From: Spirochaetales bacterium | Lineage (GTDB): Bacteria; Spirochaetota; Spirochaetia; SZUA-6 | Length of the DNA stretch: 64,000 nt | Assembly: GCA_027021365.1 (NCBI GenBank) | Contig: JALUUM010000036.1 | Coordinates: 1 to 64,000 of the forward strand | Direction: 5' to 3' | Shown here: positions 45,595-53,624 of the stretch, piece after piece | Layout: every line of letters begins with the position of its first letter | Numbering within the stretch: the first letter of the stretch is position 1 | Notes under the pieces: generated by a model | Told to the model about the DNA's origin: nothing | The model's database searches: none | What the model saw: only the letters and a program-made list of their open reading frames with translations | Translations under genes and position numbers: made by a program

Positions 45595-45633
45595 AAAAAA
45601 AGGGCTGCCAACGAAAATGGCAGCCCTTTTTTT
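45595..45633. terminator. Bidirectional terminator between the ATPase gene and fecR
   Basis: AAAAAAAGGGCTGCCA (45595-45610), 7-nt loop, TGGCAGCCCTTTTTTT (45618-45633). A G+C-rich core with A and T tracts on both sides, suited to stop both converging transcripts. Confidence 0.93.
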
Positions 45634-45667
45634 AGCCGTTTTCATGGTTTTTAAAAATCACATGGTT

Positions 45668-46840
45668 TTAAAAATCGCTGTCATCGCCCGAGTCGTTACC
45701 GAAATCATCATCGTTTCCGAAAAAGCTTTTATCCGATTCTTCATCGCTTGAAAATCCCTGCGAAAAGGCACTGGTTGGTACAAACCCCCCGTTTCTCTTT
45801 GCATAGAGCTTCAACACGTACCTTACCATCGACATCTTTCTTGAAAGTTCCCGTTTCTGTGCATTGAAACTTTTGAAAAAATCAGCGCTGCTCGTATTTG
45901 AATCTATCATACCCCTTCCATAACCCTGTCTGTAGTACTCGTTCAACTCGGCCAGCCTGAAATATATTCTTTCGAAAATGAAAAGGATCCTCCTCAGCTT
46001 GAAAATATGGCCGATTATTCTTTTCTTCTCCCTCATGACTTCCATTCTCGAACCAATCTTATGATTGCGGTCTTCATTTATCCACTTGTTTATAACCTCT
46101 CTCTCGGAGATCAGTGCACGGTACTCCTCGTTGAACTGGTCATAGAGCCTGTAATACCTCTTCGAAAAGTCCCTTATTGCCTTGAGTGCATTGGCCTTAA
46201 GCACTTCGATTCGCTCTGCATACCAGTCCCTTCTGAAATCAGCTAGAGAGGAAACAGAAACTGGAATTTCCCTGAACATTTCACCGACCTTCTTCTCTAC
46301 TACAGTACCGGGTTTCGCTATGGCACTGTTACCCTCATCGTCGGTGCAGAGGACACTTCCCTCTTCGCAGGTGACAAGGATATCTCCGGAAGGAGGTGCC
46401 GTGACGTTGAATGTGGTTCCTCTTACTCCAAGGACAGCCGTATCCGAGGTGACTCTGAAACTCTGCGAAGGTTTCAATTTATTGACCTTTGCTTTAAGAG
46501 AACCTGTTATTATTCCTATGGCGGTATCACTTTTCCCCTTCACCTTGCTGATTTCAAATACGAATACCGTATTTGGCGCAATTTTCACTGTTGTTTGCGG
46601 ACTGTCTTCCGCGTTGATTTCAGCTTCCAGCAGTCCGTCCCGGTGAGTCGTGATAAGGTCTTCGTTCTCTATCTCGTCACCAATATTGAACTCATCCTCC
46701 TGGTACACTTCCCCGTTACGCATCAATTCGACACTGCCCTCTTTGTAAACGACATCACCTATGACGGTCTGTGCAAATGTACCGGTAATCAAAAGAGAGA
46801 AAAGAACTGAAACGGATATAAAGATTTTTTTGAAGGACAT
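45668..46840 (-). CDS. Secreted FecR-domain protein
   Basis: 390 aa with a signal peptide (KKIFISVSVLFSLLITGTFAQ). Residues 25-190 form a FecR beta domain: VVYKEGSVELMRNGEVYQEDEFNIGDEIENEDLI, TTVKIAPNTVFVFEI, VRGTTFNVTAPPSGDILVTCEEGSVLC and AIAKPGTVVEKK. A Glu/Arg-rich helical region follows, then an Asp-rich tail (GNDDDFGNDSGDDSDF). It has no sigma factor partner, so it is likely a periplasmic structural or binding protein and not an anti-sigma regulator; spirochaetes have many such stand-alone FecR proteins. AAAGGAGG precedes ATG 46840. It is 29 nt downstream of the radical SAM gene. Confidence 0.85.
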   Translation of the reverse strand: MSFKKIFISVSVLFSLLITGTFAQTVIGDVVYKEGSVELMRNGEVYQEDEFNIGDEIENEDLITTHRDGLLEAEINAEDSPQTTVKIAPNTVFVFEISKVKGKSDTAIGIITGSLKAKVNKLKPSQSFRVTSDTAVLGVRGTTFNVTAPPSGDILVTCEEGSVLCTDDEGNSAIAKPGTVVEKKVGEMFREIPVSVSSLADFRRDWYAERIEVLKANALKAIRDFSKRYYRLYDQFNEEYRALISEREVINKWINEDRNHKIGSRMEVMREKKRIIGHIFKLRRILFIFERIYFRLAELNEYYRQGYGRGMIDSNTSSADFFKSFNAQKRELSRKMSMVRYVLKLYAKRNGGFVPTSAFSQGFSSDEESDKSFFGNDDDFGNDSGDDSDF

Positions 46841-46869
46841 TTTTACCTCCTTTTAGCAGATTCTTCTAC

Positions 46870-47952
46870 TCAAAGGCCCCTTACAGGTTTGAATATATCA
46901 CTTAATTTGGGTATTTCATACGGATTGTTGCCAAAAACATTGTTCCAGAGTGTATCACTCTCCATGCACATGTATATTGGTACATCGGGGTAATGTTCCT
47001 CGATACGCTGACGTATCGAGCTGTATATCCGGCTTCTTACCTTCTGAATGTACCGGAACTTCCTGTCCCTTGAAGGAACGAATTCCTCCAGAAAGATTTT
47101 TCTCTCCTCCGCTTTGTCCTTAAGTTCGGGTGTGTATCGGAATGTTCCCATACTTATCCATGCTATTTTGTCTTGAGGGATCCTGTATCTTTCCTCGATG
47201 CTGTCGATCAGATCGAAGTATTCCCTCTGCCACTCGTCGTATCGAAATATCGGATCGAAATGGAAGGATACGAGGTAACCGGCTTCTACCGCACGCTCGG
47301 CTGCCTCCAACCTCCTTTCTATCAGAGCTGCCGTTCCTTCCTCGCCTGTTACCACACCCTGGGGATTGAGAGAAAATCCTATTACGGCATTTCCCTTGTT
47401 ATTAATATCCAGAAGATGGTCCACGAAATCTGTTTTCGTCTTCAACTCGAAATAGACATTATCCAGCCCGGAAAAGCTCTTAACCAGCTCTCCTGAAATT
47501 TCGAATAGCGGATCATAGAGAAGAGAGTCACCCACCTCTCCCGTTCCTATCCTTATTACTCCGTCTGAATTGATTCGTGCAAGCCTTTTCACTCTTTCGA
47601 TTACCGGTCTGGTATCCACGTAAACGGTTATTGGTGAGAAGTTGAGGTAGTCCTGTAGGATACAGTATGAACAGCCAATGCCACAGCCGATATACAGGTC
47701 TATGGTAAGGTAGTTGCAACAGAGATGTCCCCTCGTTCCTGGGCATCTGTCTACCGTGTTACCCACGGGTGAAGTTACGAAGAGGCTCCTGCTGTTTCTA
47801 TGCTCAGAAGGAATATCCTTCTTGGTCCCTATCACATGTAGGGGAAGGCTCTTTAATCTTTCCGTAGCCCTGATGGTGGCAGGATGCTCTGTCACATCAG
47901 AGGTTACATATATACGGTCGAAAAGCCTACCGTAGTAATTCGAGAAATTCAT
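46870..47952 (-). CDS. Radical SAM protein, spore photoproduct lyase-like
   Basis: 360 aa. Cluster motif GCGIGCSYCILQDYLNF (CX3CX2C) preceded by LTIDLYIGC, then VYVDTRPVIERVKRL, IRIGTGEVGDSLLYDPLF, YFELKTKTDFVDHLL, VIGFSLNPQGVVTGEEGTA, YLVSFHFDPIF and IAWISMGTFRYTPELKDKAEER, in the order of SPL-family proteins. True photoproduct lyases repair spore DNA; this organism shows no sign of sporulation, so a different repair or modification role is likely. Its start overlaps the end of the ParB-like gene by 26 bp, which is strong evidence for joint expression. Confidence 0.85.
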   Translation of the reverse strand: MNFSNYYGRLFDRIYVTSDVTEHPATIRATERLKSLPLHVIGTKKDIPSEHRNSRSLFVTSPVGNTVDRCPGTRGHLCCNYLTIDLYIGCGIGCSYCILQDYLNFSPITVYVDTRPVIERVKRLARINSDGVIRIGTGEVGDSLLYDPLFEISGELVKSFSGLDNVYFELKTKTDFVDHLLDINNKGNAVIGFSLNPQGVVTGEEGTAALIERRLEAAERAVEAGYLVSFHFDPIFRYDEWQREYFDLIDSIEERYRIPQDKIAWISMGTFRYTPELKDKAEERKIFLEEFVPSRDRKFRYIQKVRSRIYSSIRQRIEEHYPDVPIYMCMESDTLWNNVFGNNPYEIPKLSDIFKPVRGL

Positions 47953-48823
47953 CTATGACACCTTTCAATTTTTCGAGGTATTCGATTTTCTTTTCAAAGT
48001 TCCTCTTACCTGAAAAGTTGAACTGAAGGGTAAAATCGGAGCCTTCAAAGTATGGGGGAGGGTAAAGCCTTATCTTGCTTCCTGAAAGGTATTTTTTGTA
48101 GAGACTATCGAATCTTTCCCTCATCCCTGTAAGTTCAGGGTACCTCAAGCGTTCCACGTAAGAAACCGGATCCTTGTGCTTCATGGCGGATTTCAGTGTT
48201 TCGAGAACCGCCTTATCACCGAGTTCGTCTCGCTTCGCTATTTCTTTGAGCAGACGAAGTATTATCCTCCGTTGCGAGAAGGTGATTTTTCCCTCTGCAA
48301 TAGTGTCAAATACACCCGGAGGAAGCCCCTTCACATCATTGGCGGTTTTCAGGTCGAGTTTTTCTTCTTCCACGAGATGCTGCAGTGTTTCGGGCAATGA
48401 TTCAAAAAGTAGAACTCGTTTGTACCATTCGGGGTCATCTTTCCCCTCCACGAGATTTCCGATTTCATCAAGTTGATTCTTGCCACTCGATAACTTAACG
48501 ATCCTGACCTTCTCGAACCACGAATATTTCCGGGGCCTGTTCTCGAGTTCCAATGACAACTTCAAGGCCTCGAACATTCCCTCTTCTCCGGTTTTGTTAC
48601 AGAGAAGGAGCTCTTCTCCCAGATGTCTGGCAGATCGGATTATTCCAAACCCCCATACGATGCGTTTATCGGTTACAACTACGGGAGGATAAAGTCTCTT
48701 CCTTATGATATCAGGATGTATTTCACTCGTTCTGCTATGGGTATATATATCCAATGACCTGTCCAGATACTCAAGCTCTCTGACCGATCGGAGTTCGATT
48801 TTAGTTTCAGCTTCCATTACCAT
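47927..48823 (-). CDS. ParB/Spo0J-like protein
   Basis: 298 aa. The layout is ParB-like: an N-terminal part with VRELEYLDRSLDIYTHS and RIVWGFGIIRSARHLGEE, where ParB has its nucleotide-binding GERR region, then LKLSLELENRPRKYSWFEKVRIV in place of the ENIQR helix, and a helix-turn-helix-like segment (LDLKTANDVKGLPPGVFDTIAEGKITFSQRRIILRLL). Key ParB residues such as GERRxxA and ENxQR are not conserved, so CTP-dependent sliding is doubtful. The C terminus is a charged helix. No parA or parS is nearby. It is the first gene of a unit with the SPL-like radical SAM gene. The ParB relation is a moderate call. Confidence 0.6.
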   Translation of the reverse strand: MVMEAETKIELRSVRELEYLDRSLDIYTHSRTSEIHPDIIRKRLYPPVVVTDKRIVWGFGIIRSARHLGEELLLCNKTGEEGMFEALKLSLELENRPRKYSWFEKVRIVKLSSGKNQLDEIGNLVEGKDDPEWYKRVLLFESLPETLQHLVEEEKLDLKTANDVKGLPPGVFDTIAEGKITFSQRRIILRLLKEIAKRDELGDKAVLETLKSAMKHKDPVSYVERLRYPELTGMRERFDSLYKKYLSGSKIRLYPPPYFEGSDFTLQFNFSGKRNFEKKIEYLEKLKGVIDEFLELLR

Positions 48824-48868
48824 TTGAAATTAACAAAAAAGACCCTTTTTTCCAAGTATATTGTATTC

Positions 48869-48897
48869 TTGACGTCTAGTCGGTAGCGTGCTAAACT
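48869..48897 (+). promoter_or_regulatory. Promoter of the LysM lipoprotein gene
   Basis: TTGACG (48869-48874), 17 bp, TAAACT (48892-48897), with a leader of about 17 nt carrying GAGGAGG before ATG 48921. It excludes the in-frame start codon at 48888. Confidence 0.65.
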
Positions 48898-48920
48898 TTT
48901 TTTATCGAGGAGGAAAAAGT

Positions 48921-50354
48921 ATGAAAAATATTATTAGGTTGTTAATTATTTTCACAATAGCTTTTTCCCTGTTGAATTGTCCTTCTGCACCAAAACCTGT
49001 GGAAAAAACACCGGAGGAGAAAAAACCTGTGGTGGAGAAGCCGGTAGAAAAGAAGCCGGAAGAGAAACCTGTGGAAAAGAAACCGGAAGAGAAGGTGGTA
49101 AAGAAGGCAACTGTAGAAAAGAAGCCCGTTATTCAGCCTGTAAGTGATGAAGAGGTGAGAGAGGTAAGAAATGCCATTGCCAGGGCAGAGGAGGCCGATG
49201 CCAGCTACTATGATCCTGATACGATAAAGGCCGCCAAGGCTGACCTCGATATGGCTTTGACTTTGAAAGATAAAGACCCTAACAAGGCAAGGGAATACCT
49301 GAAAAGTGCCAAGGAAAAGGCAGCCCTTGCTTTTGATAACTCGGTAGAACGTGCCGCAGTAGTTCTTTCCGACAGGATGGAGAGAATGAATGCAAAGCTT
49401 CAGGAGATAGAGGCTGACAAGTTTATGCCTGATCTTTACAGAGAAGCTGTGGCAGGGATAGAAGAGGCAAAGAAGCTCTACTCTGAGGGCAAGCTTTCCG
49501 AGGCGAGGGATGCAGCATATGCTGCACTCAAGAAGATGTCCGATCTCTACGATCTCCTCGATAAACGGATCAGATGGGTGAGAATACTAAAACGTGATAC
49601 CGAGCAGTACCTAGATGACTCGGAGAAGGTAGATGCCGCAACGTGGGCACCCGATGAACTTGCAAAGACGAATGAACTGTACTTCAAGGGGCTGGAGGCT
49701 TTTCAGAACTACGACCTTGATTCCGCGGAACAGTACCTGGGAAGTGCAAGGGAAGCAGCGAAGGATGCCGTAACACTTGCCAGGGAGAGGAAGGTTGCAA
49801 CGGTAAAGAAGAAAACCGAGGACCTGATGCTGGAAGTGATGAAGGAGATAGAAGAAGCCTCGAAACTCACGGTTGTAACGGAAGAGGGAACCGTTATAGA
49901 ACCTGAACCCTGGAAGGGGGAAGAGATTCTGAAAGAGGAGGAGAAGAAGCAGAAGGAGGAAAAGCCAGAGAGTGGCGATCAGTCACTGCTCATACCAAAA
50001 GACGACGGGGCAGCCGTTCTCGGAGACGTTTCCCAGTTGAGTTTCCTCGATCAGGCTAAAAAACTGTGGAAGCTCGGAGTAGTGGAGAAGAACAAGGGCA
50101 ATTACGAAAAAGCGATGCAGTACTTCCTCGAAGCCAAGAGGTATATTGCCGCATACAAGGACCTTGCTGTACAAACAGTCTACACGGTTCGTCTTATTCC
50201 CGAACGGCGGGACTGCCTCTGGAGAATAGCTGAATACGACTTCATCTACGGTGATCCCTATCTGTGGCCAAAGATCTGGCGACGTAACAGGAAGTTAATT
50301 CAAAATCCGGATCTTATATATCCGGGGTGGAAACTGGTTATTCCGCCAAAGTAG
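48921..50354 (+). CDS. Lipoprotein with Lys/Pro/Glu repeats, helical bundle and LysM
   Basis: About 477 aa. Signal MKNIIRLLIIFTIAFSLLNC with an LLNC lipobox (Asn before Cys is tolerated in spirochaetes). Next comes a run of KPVEKKPEEK-type repeats of about 55 residues that could span toward the wall. Residues about 85-300 are helical repeats (IARAEEADASYYDPDTIKAAKADLDMAL, SEARDAAYAALKKMSDLYDLLD, LDSAEQYLGSAREAAKDAV), and a TPR-like helix pair follows (GVVEKNKGNYEKAMQYFLEAKRYI). The C-terminal LysM (RRDCLWRIAEYDFIYGDPYLWPKIW ... NPDLIYPGWKLVIPP) should bind peptidoglycan. Likely a membrane-to-wall tether. Convergent with the mutase, overlapping by 17 bp. Confidence 0.85.
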   Translation: MKNIIRLLIIFTIAFSLLNCPSAPKPVEKTPEEKKPVVEKPVEKKPEEKPVEKKPEEKVVKKATVEKKPVIQPVSDEEVREVRNAIARAEEADASYYDPDTIKAAKADLDMALTLKDKDPNKAREYLKSAKEKAALAFDNSVERAAVVLSDRMERMNAKLQEIEADKFMPDLYREAVAGIEEAKKLYSEGKLSEARDAAYAALKKMSDLYDLLDKRIRWVRILKRDTEQYLDDSEKVDAATWAPDELAKTNELYFKGLEAFQNYDLDSAEQYLGSAREAAKDAVTLARERKVATVKKKTEDLMLEVMKEIEEASKLTVVTEEGTVIEPEPWKGEEILKEEEKKQKEEKPESGDQSLLIPKDDGAAVLGDVSQLSFLDQAKKLWKLGVVEKNKGNYEKAMQYFLEAKRYIAAYKDLAVQTVYTVRLIPERRDCLWRIAEYDFIYGDPYLWPKIWRRNRKLIQNPDLIYPGWKLVIPPK

Positions 50355-51693
50355 AAATCTTTTCTTTAAGTTCGTCGACGCGCCGATTCAATTCATCGGC
50401 TGTTTCCGCCTCCACGACGAGACGGAGATAGGGCTCTGTATTAGAAGGGCGGGCGTTGAACCACCAGGTTGGAAAGTCAATCCTTATTCCGTCCAGCGTA
50501 TTGAGTTTGCCCTCTCTGTAATCTCTCTTTAGAGCTTCGAGGATTCCTTCCTTGTCCTTGACTTCGAAGTTTATCTCCCCAGAGTAATGGTACTTCTTTA
50601 TTCGGCCCATCAGCTCGGAGAGACTTTTCCTTTCTCTCTTCAGCACTGAAAGAACGGTAAGGGCAGCAATCATTCCCGAGTCACAGTAGAAGTTCTCCCT
50701 AAAGTAGTAATGGCCGGCAAGTTCGCCACCGTATATTCCATTCGTCTCTCTTAAAAGCTTTTTTGCATGAGAGTGACCCACCTTGCACATAACAGGGTTG
50801 CCGCCGAGTTCAGTAATGAATTCGGGAACACTCCTGGAGGATCTCACATCGTAGAGCACAGTCTTGTCTTTACCGGGTTTCTCGGGGAAATGTATGAAGA
50901 AGTGATATCCAAGGAGTGCCGTAATGAGATCGGGAGAGACGAAGTTCCCTGTTTCGTCTATGAACATCACCCTGTCCGCATCTCCGTCGAAACATATTCC
51001 TATTTCAGCATTGTCGGCCCTGACAGCAGCTTTCAGGTCGGCCAGGTTGGATTCAATGAGTGGATTTGGTTCATGATGGGGAAAGTTTCCGTCGGGCTTG
51101 TCATAGAGGAATCTGATCTTTGCTCCCGTATCACCCAGAATGTCGTGTATGAAAACACCGGCAACACCGTCGGAACAGTCTATTACAGCATCGATACCAC
51201 TTATATCATCCTTGAACTTTGCTATGTGATTTAGGTAGTCCTCCCTTATGTCGAGCTTTTTAATACTGCCCCTCCTGCCCGCACCGACACTGTGCGGTTT
51301 TTCATTCCGGGTTACCATTTCTTCCAGCTTATCGAGACCGGTTTCATATCCCACGGGAACGGCATTTTTTCTTGATATCTTCAACCCGTTGTACTCCTTT
51401 GGGTTGTGGGAAGCTGTTATCATCACACTGCCACTCGCTCCATAGAAAGCAGTAGCAAAATAGCAGGAGGGAGTGGAACAGAGGCCGATATCGGTTACAT
51501 CACAGCCAGCCTCGGTTATTCCGGAAGAGAGAGCCTCGAATATCTCCTTGGAAGAAATCCTTGCGTCTCTTCCCACTATTATGTTATCGGTACCAAGCAA
51601 TTCGGGAAGGTGCAACCCAATCCTGTATGCGGTATCCTTGTTCCAGTCTCTGTCATAGATTCCCCTTATGTCGTAAGCTTTGAAAATTCCCAT
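50338..51693 (-). CDS. Phosphomannomutase/phosphoglucomutase
   Basis: Alpha-D-phosphohexomutase, 451 aa. MGIFKAYDIRGIYDRDWNKDTAYRIG, IIVGRDARISSKEIFEAL, the phosphoserine loop SVMITASHNPKEYNGLKIS, the metal loop IGICFDGDADRVMFID, GGELAGHYYFRENFYCDSGMIAALTVL, and the phosphate-binding C-terminal WWFNARPSNTEPYLRLVVEA. Interconverts hexose 1- and 6-phosphates for nucleotide sugars or polysaccharide; mannose or glucose specificity cannot be set from sequence. GGGAGG precedes ATG 51693. Confidence 0.93.
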   Translation of the reverse strand: MGIFKAYDIRGIYDRDWNKDTAYRIGLHLPELLGTDNIIVGRDARISSKEIFEALSSGITEAGCDVTDIGLCSTPSCYFATAFYGASGSVMITASHNPKEYNGLKISRKNAVPVGYETGLDKLEEMVTRNEKPHSVGAGRRGSIKKLDIREDYLNHIAKFKDDISGIDAVIDCSDGVAGVFIHDILGDTGAKIRFLYDKPDGNFPHHEPNPLIESNLADLKAAVRADNAEIGICFDGDADRVMFIDETGNFVSPDLITALLGYHFFIHFPEKPGKDKTVLYDVRSSRSVPEFITELGGNPVMCKVGHSHAKKLLRETNGIYGGELAGHYYFRENFYCDSGMIAALTVLSVLKRERKSLSELMGRIKKYHYSGEINFEVKDKEGILEALKRDYREGKLNTLDGIRIDFPTWWFNARPSNTEPYLRLVVEAETADELNRRVDELKEKISTLAE

Positions 51694-51803
51694 ATAACCT
51701 CCCTCAGAAAATCATTTTTTAACGGCAGCTTGATATTAGCAGAAATAGGATTTATTGTTAAATACTTTGAACAATCAATCAGATAAATAATACGAGGGAG
51801 AAA

Positions 51804-52763
51804 ATGTTGTCAAGTTTTATTGATGAGAACTCAATAAGTGAAATAGCGATAGAAACAGATCTTTCTGGAAAAATCGTACAATGGAACAAAGCAGGAGAGG
51901 ATATAACATACTATTCCGATTCCGAGGTGAGAGGGAAGGGAGTTGAAAAGCTCTTTACATCCGAATCTACCAGGCGCCTTCTCCGTATAATGGAATTTGT
52001 TAGGATGGGAAGTACCTTTCCCGCACTGCAATTCGAAATGCGGATAAAAAACGGACAGATAATGCCCGTGGATGTCTCTATCTCTCCGCTCAAAGAGGGG
52101 GAAAAGATAACCGGTTTCACCTTCATAATAAGGGATGTAACACTGCGTGAACTCCTTCAGAAAAAGCTCGATGAGATGAATGCACTGTACAGGGGACTTG
52201 TCGAACAATCTCCTTCAATGATATACCTGCTTGATACCGAGGGTAAGATCATCTTTATCAATGAAACGGGAGAAAAGATGCTTGGCTACAGTCGCGAAGA
52301 GATGATAGGGAGAGAGCTGGTGGATTTCGTGTATCCCGAAGACAGGGAGAGGAATTACTGGAATGTGAGGGAGCGGAGAAGACCGAGCAGGGCAACGAGA
52401 AGCCTGGAATTAAGGCTTGTCCCGAAGGAGAGGAAGGAGAGAAGATTCGAGCTGGATTTTATATATGTATCGTTAAACAGCTTTGGTGTATATGTTAAGG
52501 GTAAAAAGAAGAAGGATGGCCAGTTCATAGGCACAGAGGGAATTGCACGAGACATAACGGAGCTGAAGGTCTTGAAGAATTTCATAAGGAACGTACAGGG
52601 TATCATTCCGATATGCAGTGTCTGTTACAAGGTGAGGGTCGAGGAAGAAGGAAAGGAGAAGTGGTTTCCCATCGAGAGGTATATAGGTATCAAGGGAGGG
52701 GCAAAATTCTCCCATACAATCTGTCCAGAATGTGCCAAACATATAAAAAAGGAGGGTTTCTAA
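51804..52763 (+). CDS. Two-PAS sensor protein with C-terminal Cys-rich module
   Basis: 319 aa, soluble. PAS 1 (about residues 5-120: IAIETDLSGKIVQWNKAGEDITYYSDSEVRGK, ITGFTFIIRDVTLR) and PAS 2 (about 125-255: IYLLDTEGKIIFINETGEKMLGYSREEMIGRELVDFVYPEDR, FIGTEGIARDITELK). The tail reads IIPICSVCYKVRVEEEGKEKWFPIERYI ... FSHTICPECAKHI, a two-CxxC module seen at the ends of many PAS proteins and possibly a metal site. There is no kinase, cyclase or DNA-binding domain, so signal output must be through a partner. GAGGGAG precedes ATG 51804. Its stop overlaps the convergent hydrolase gene by 4 bp. Confidence 0.88.
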   Translation: MLSSFIDENSISEIAIETDLSGKIVQWNKAGEDITYYSDSEVRGKGVEKLFTSESTRRLLRIMEFVRMGSTFPALQFEMRIKNGQIMPVDVSISPLKEGEKITGFTFIIRDVTLRELLQKKLDEMNALYRGLVEQSPSMIYLLDTEGKIIFINETGEKMLGYSREEMIGRELVDFVYPEDRERNYWNVRERRRPSRATRSLELRLVPKERKERRFELDFIYVSLNSFGVYVKGKKKKDGQFIGTEGIARDITELKVLKNFIRNVQGIIPICSVCYKVRVEEEGKEKWFPIERYIGIKGGAKFSHTICPECAKHIKKEGF

Positions 52764-53614
52764 AACCCATTTTGAATAATTCTTTCGAAGTAATCGACTA
52801 TCATTCTTCCGACTTTTTCCGTATGTGTTTCACCCGAGGCGGCAATCTCTCTATAGCTTGAGAGGGGGATTTTTTCTGCAAGTTCCTTCACTGTGGCCGA
52901 CTGGTGCATTCTGTCCAGTACCGAGCCTATCAAGAGGCAGGGAATATCTATCCTGTTAAAATCACCTTCCAGTTTGTAAGTAACAAGGTCTCTTGCCGAA
53001 GCCTGCAGCCTCCTGGGTTCTGCCTTATCCAGGCCGTCGAAGATGTAACCAAGCATGCTCTTCTCCTTTCCCCTGTCGCTCTTGAAGAGATGGAGGTATC
53101 CCTTTATTACCGGTTTCAGAACGGGATATATCCAGTACGGAAGATAGAGGAATGGCTTTCCCCATACCGGTATCCTGAACTCGGCATTGGGAAGCATGAT
53201 GACTGCAGCTTTAGGTTGTATTTTCCCCTGGAGGAGGTACTGGAGTGCAATATTTGCACCGAGTGAGGTGCCTGCAAGAAAGAACCTTCCCTCTTCAAGG
53301 CCGAAGTGGTCTGCAACATGCATGATATCGGTAGCGAAACGAGACATGGAGAAAGTGGTTTCCCACTTTTTCGGAAAAATAGCAGAAGGCTTTTCTCTGG
53401 ACTCTGTGTAGAGTATTCTGAATCTCCTGTTTAGAAGGGGTAGCAGCCTGTCCCAGGTGTGAAACTGTGATATCCATCCGGGTATGAAGAGGATCGTAGG
53501 TTGATAGTCCCCGGTAGGTCTTTCGGGAAGGATCTCTATCACCCGTATGGAAATACCCCTTTCGACGGTTACGTAGTGCTCTCTGCTCCTTGAAAGCAAT
53601 GTCTGCAGCGACAT
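52760..53614 (-). CDS. Alpha/beta hydrolase
   Basis: 284 aa, cytoplasmic. TILFIPGWISQFHTWDRLLPLLNRRFRILY gives the oxyanion strand, FFLAGTSLGANIALQYLL the nucleophile elbow with Ser in GTSLG, IPCLLIGSVLDRMHQSATVKEL the acid, and SGETHTEKVG the likely catalytic His. Substrate unknown. Ten nt after the GltS-type transporter gene and in the same direction, so probably one unit. Confidence 0.88.
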   Translation of the reverse strand: MSLQTLLSRSREHYVTVERGISIRVIEILPERPTGDYQPTILFIPGWISQFHTWDRLLPLLNRRFRILYTESREKPSAIFPKKWETTFSMSRFATDIMHVADHFGLEEGRFFLAGTSLGANIALQYLLQGKIQPKAAVIMLPNAEFRIPVWGKPFLYLPYWIYPVLKPVIKGYLHLFKSDRGKEKSMLGYIFDGLDKAEPRRLQASARDLVTYKLEGDFNRIDIPCLLIGSVLDRMHQSATVKELAEKIPLSSYREIAASGETHTEKVGRMIVDYFERIIQNGF

Positions 53615-53624
53615 GAATCAGGTA

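Noticed and set aside
48835..48860. AAAAAAG...CTTTTTT as a terminator
   Set aside because: The stem is only A-T pairs apart from one G-C, and it lies between divergent genes where no transcript should end.
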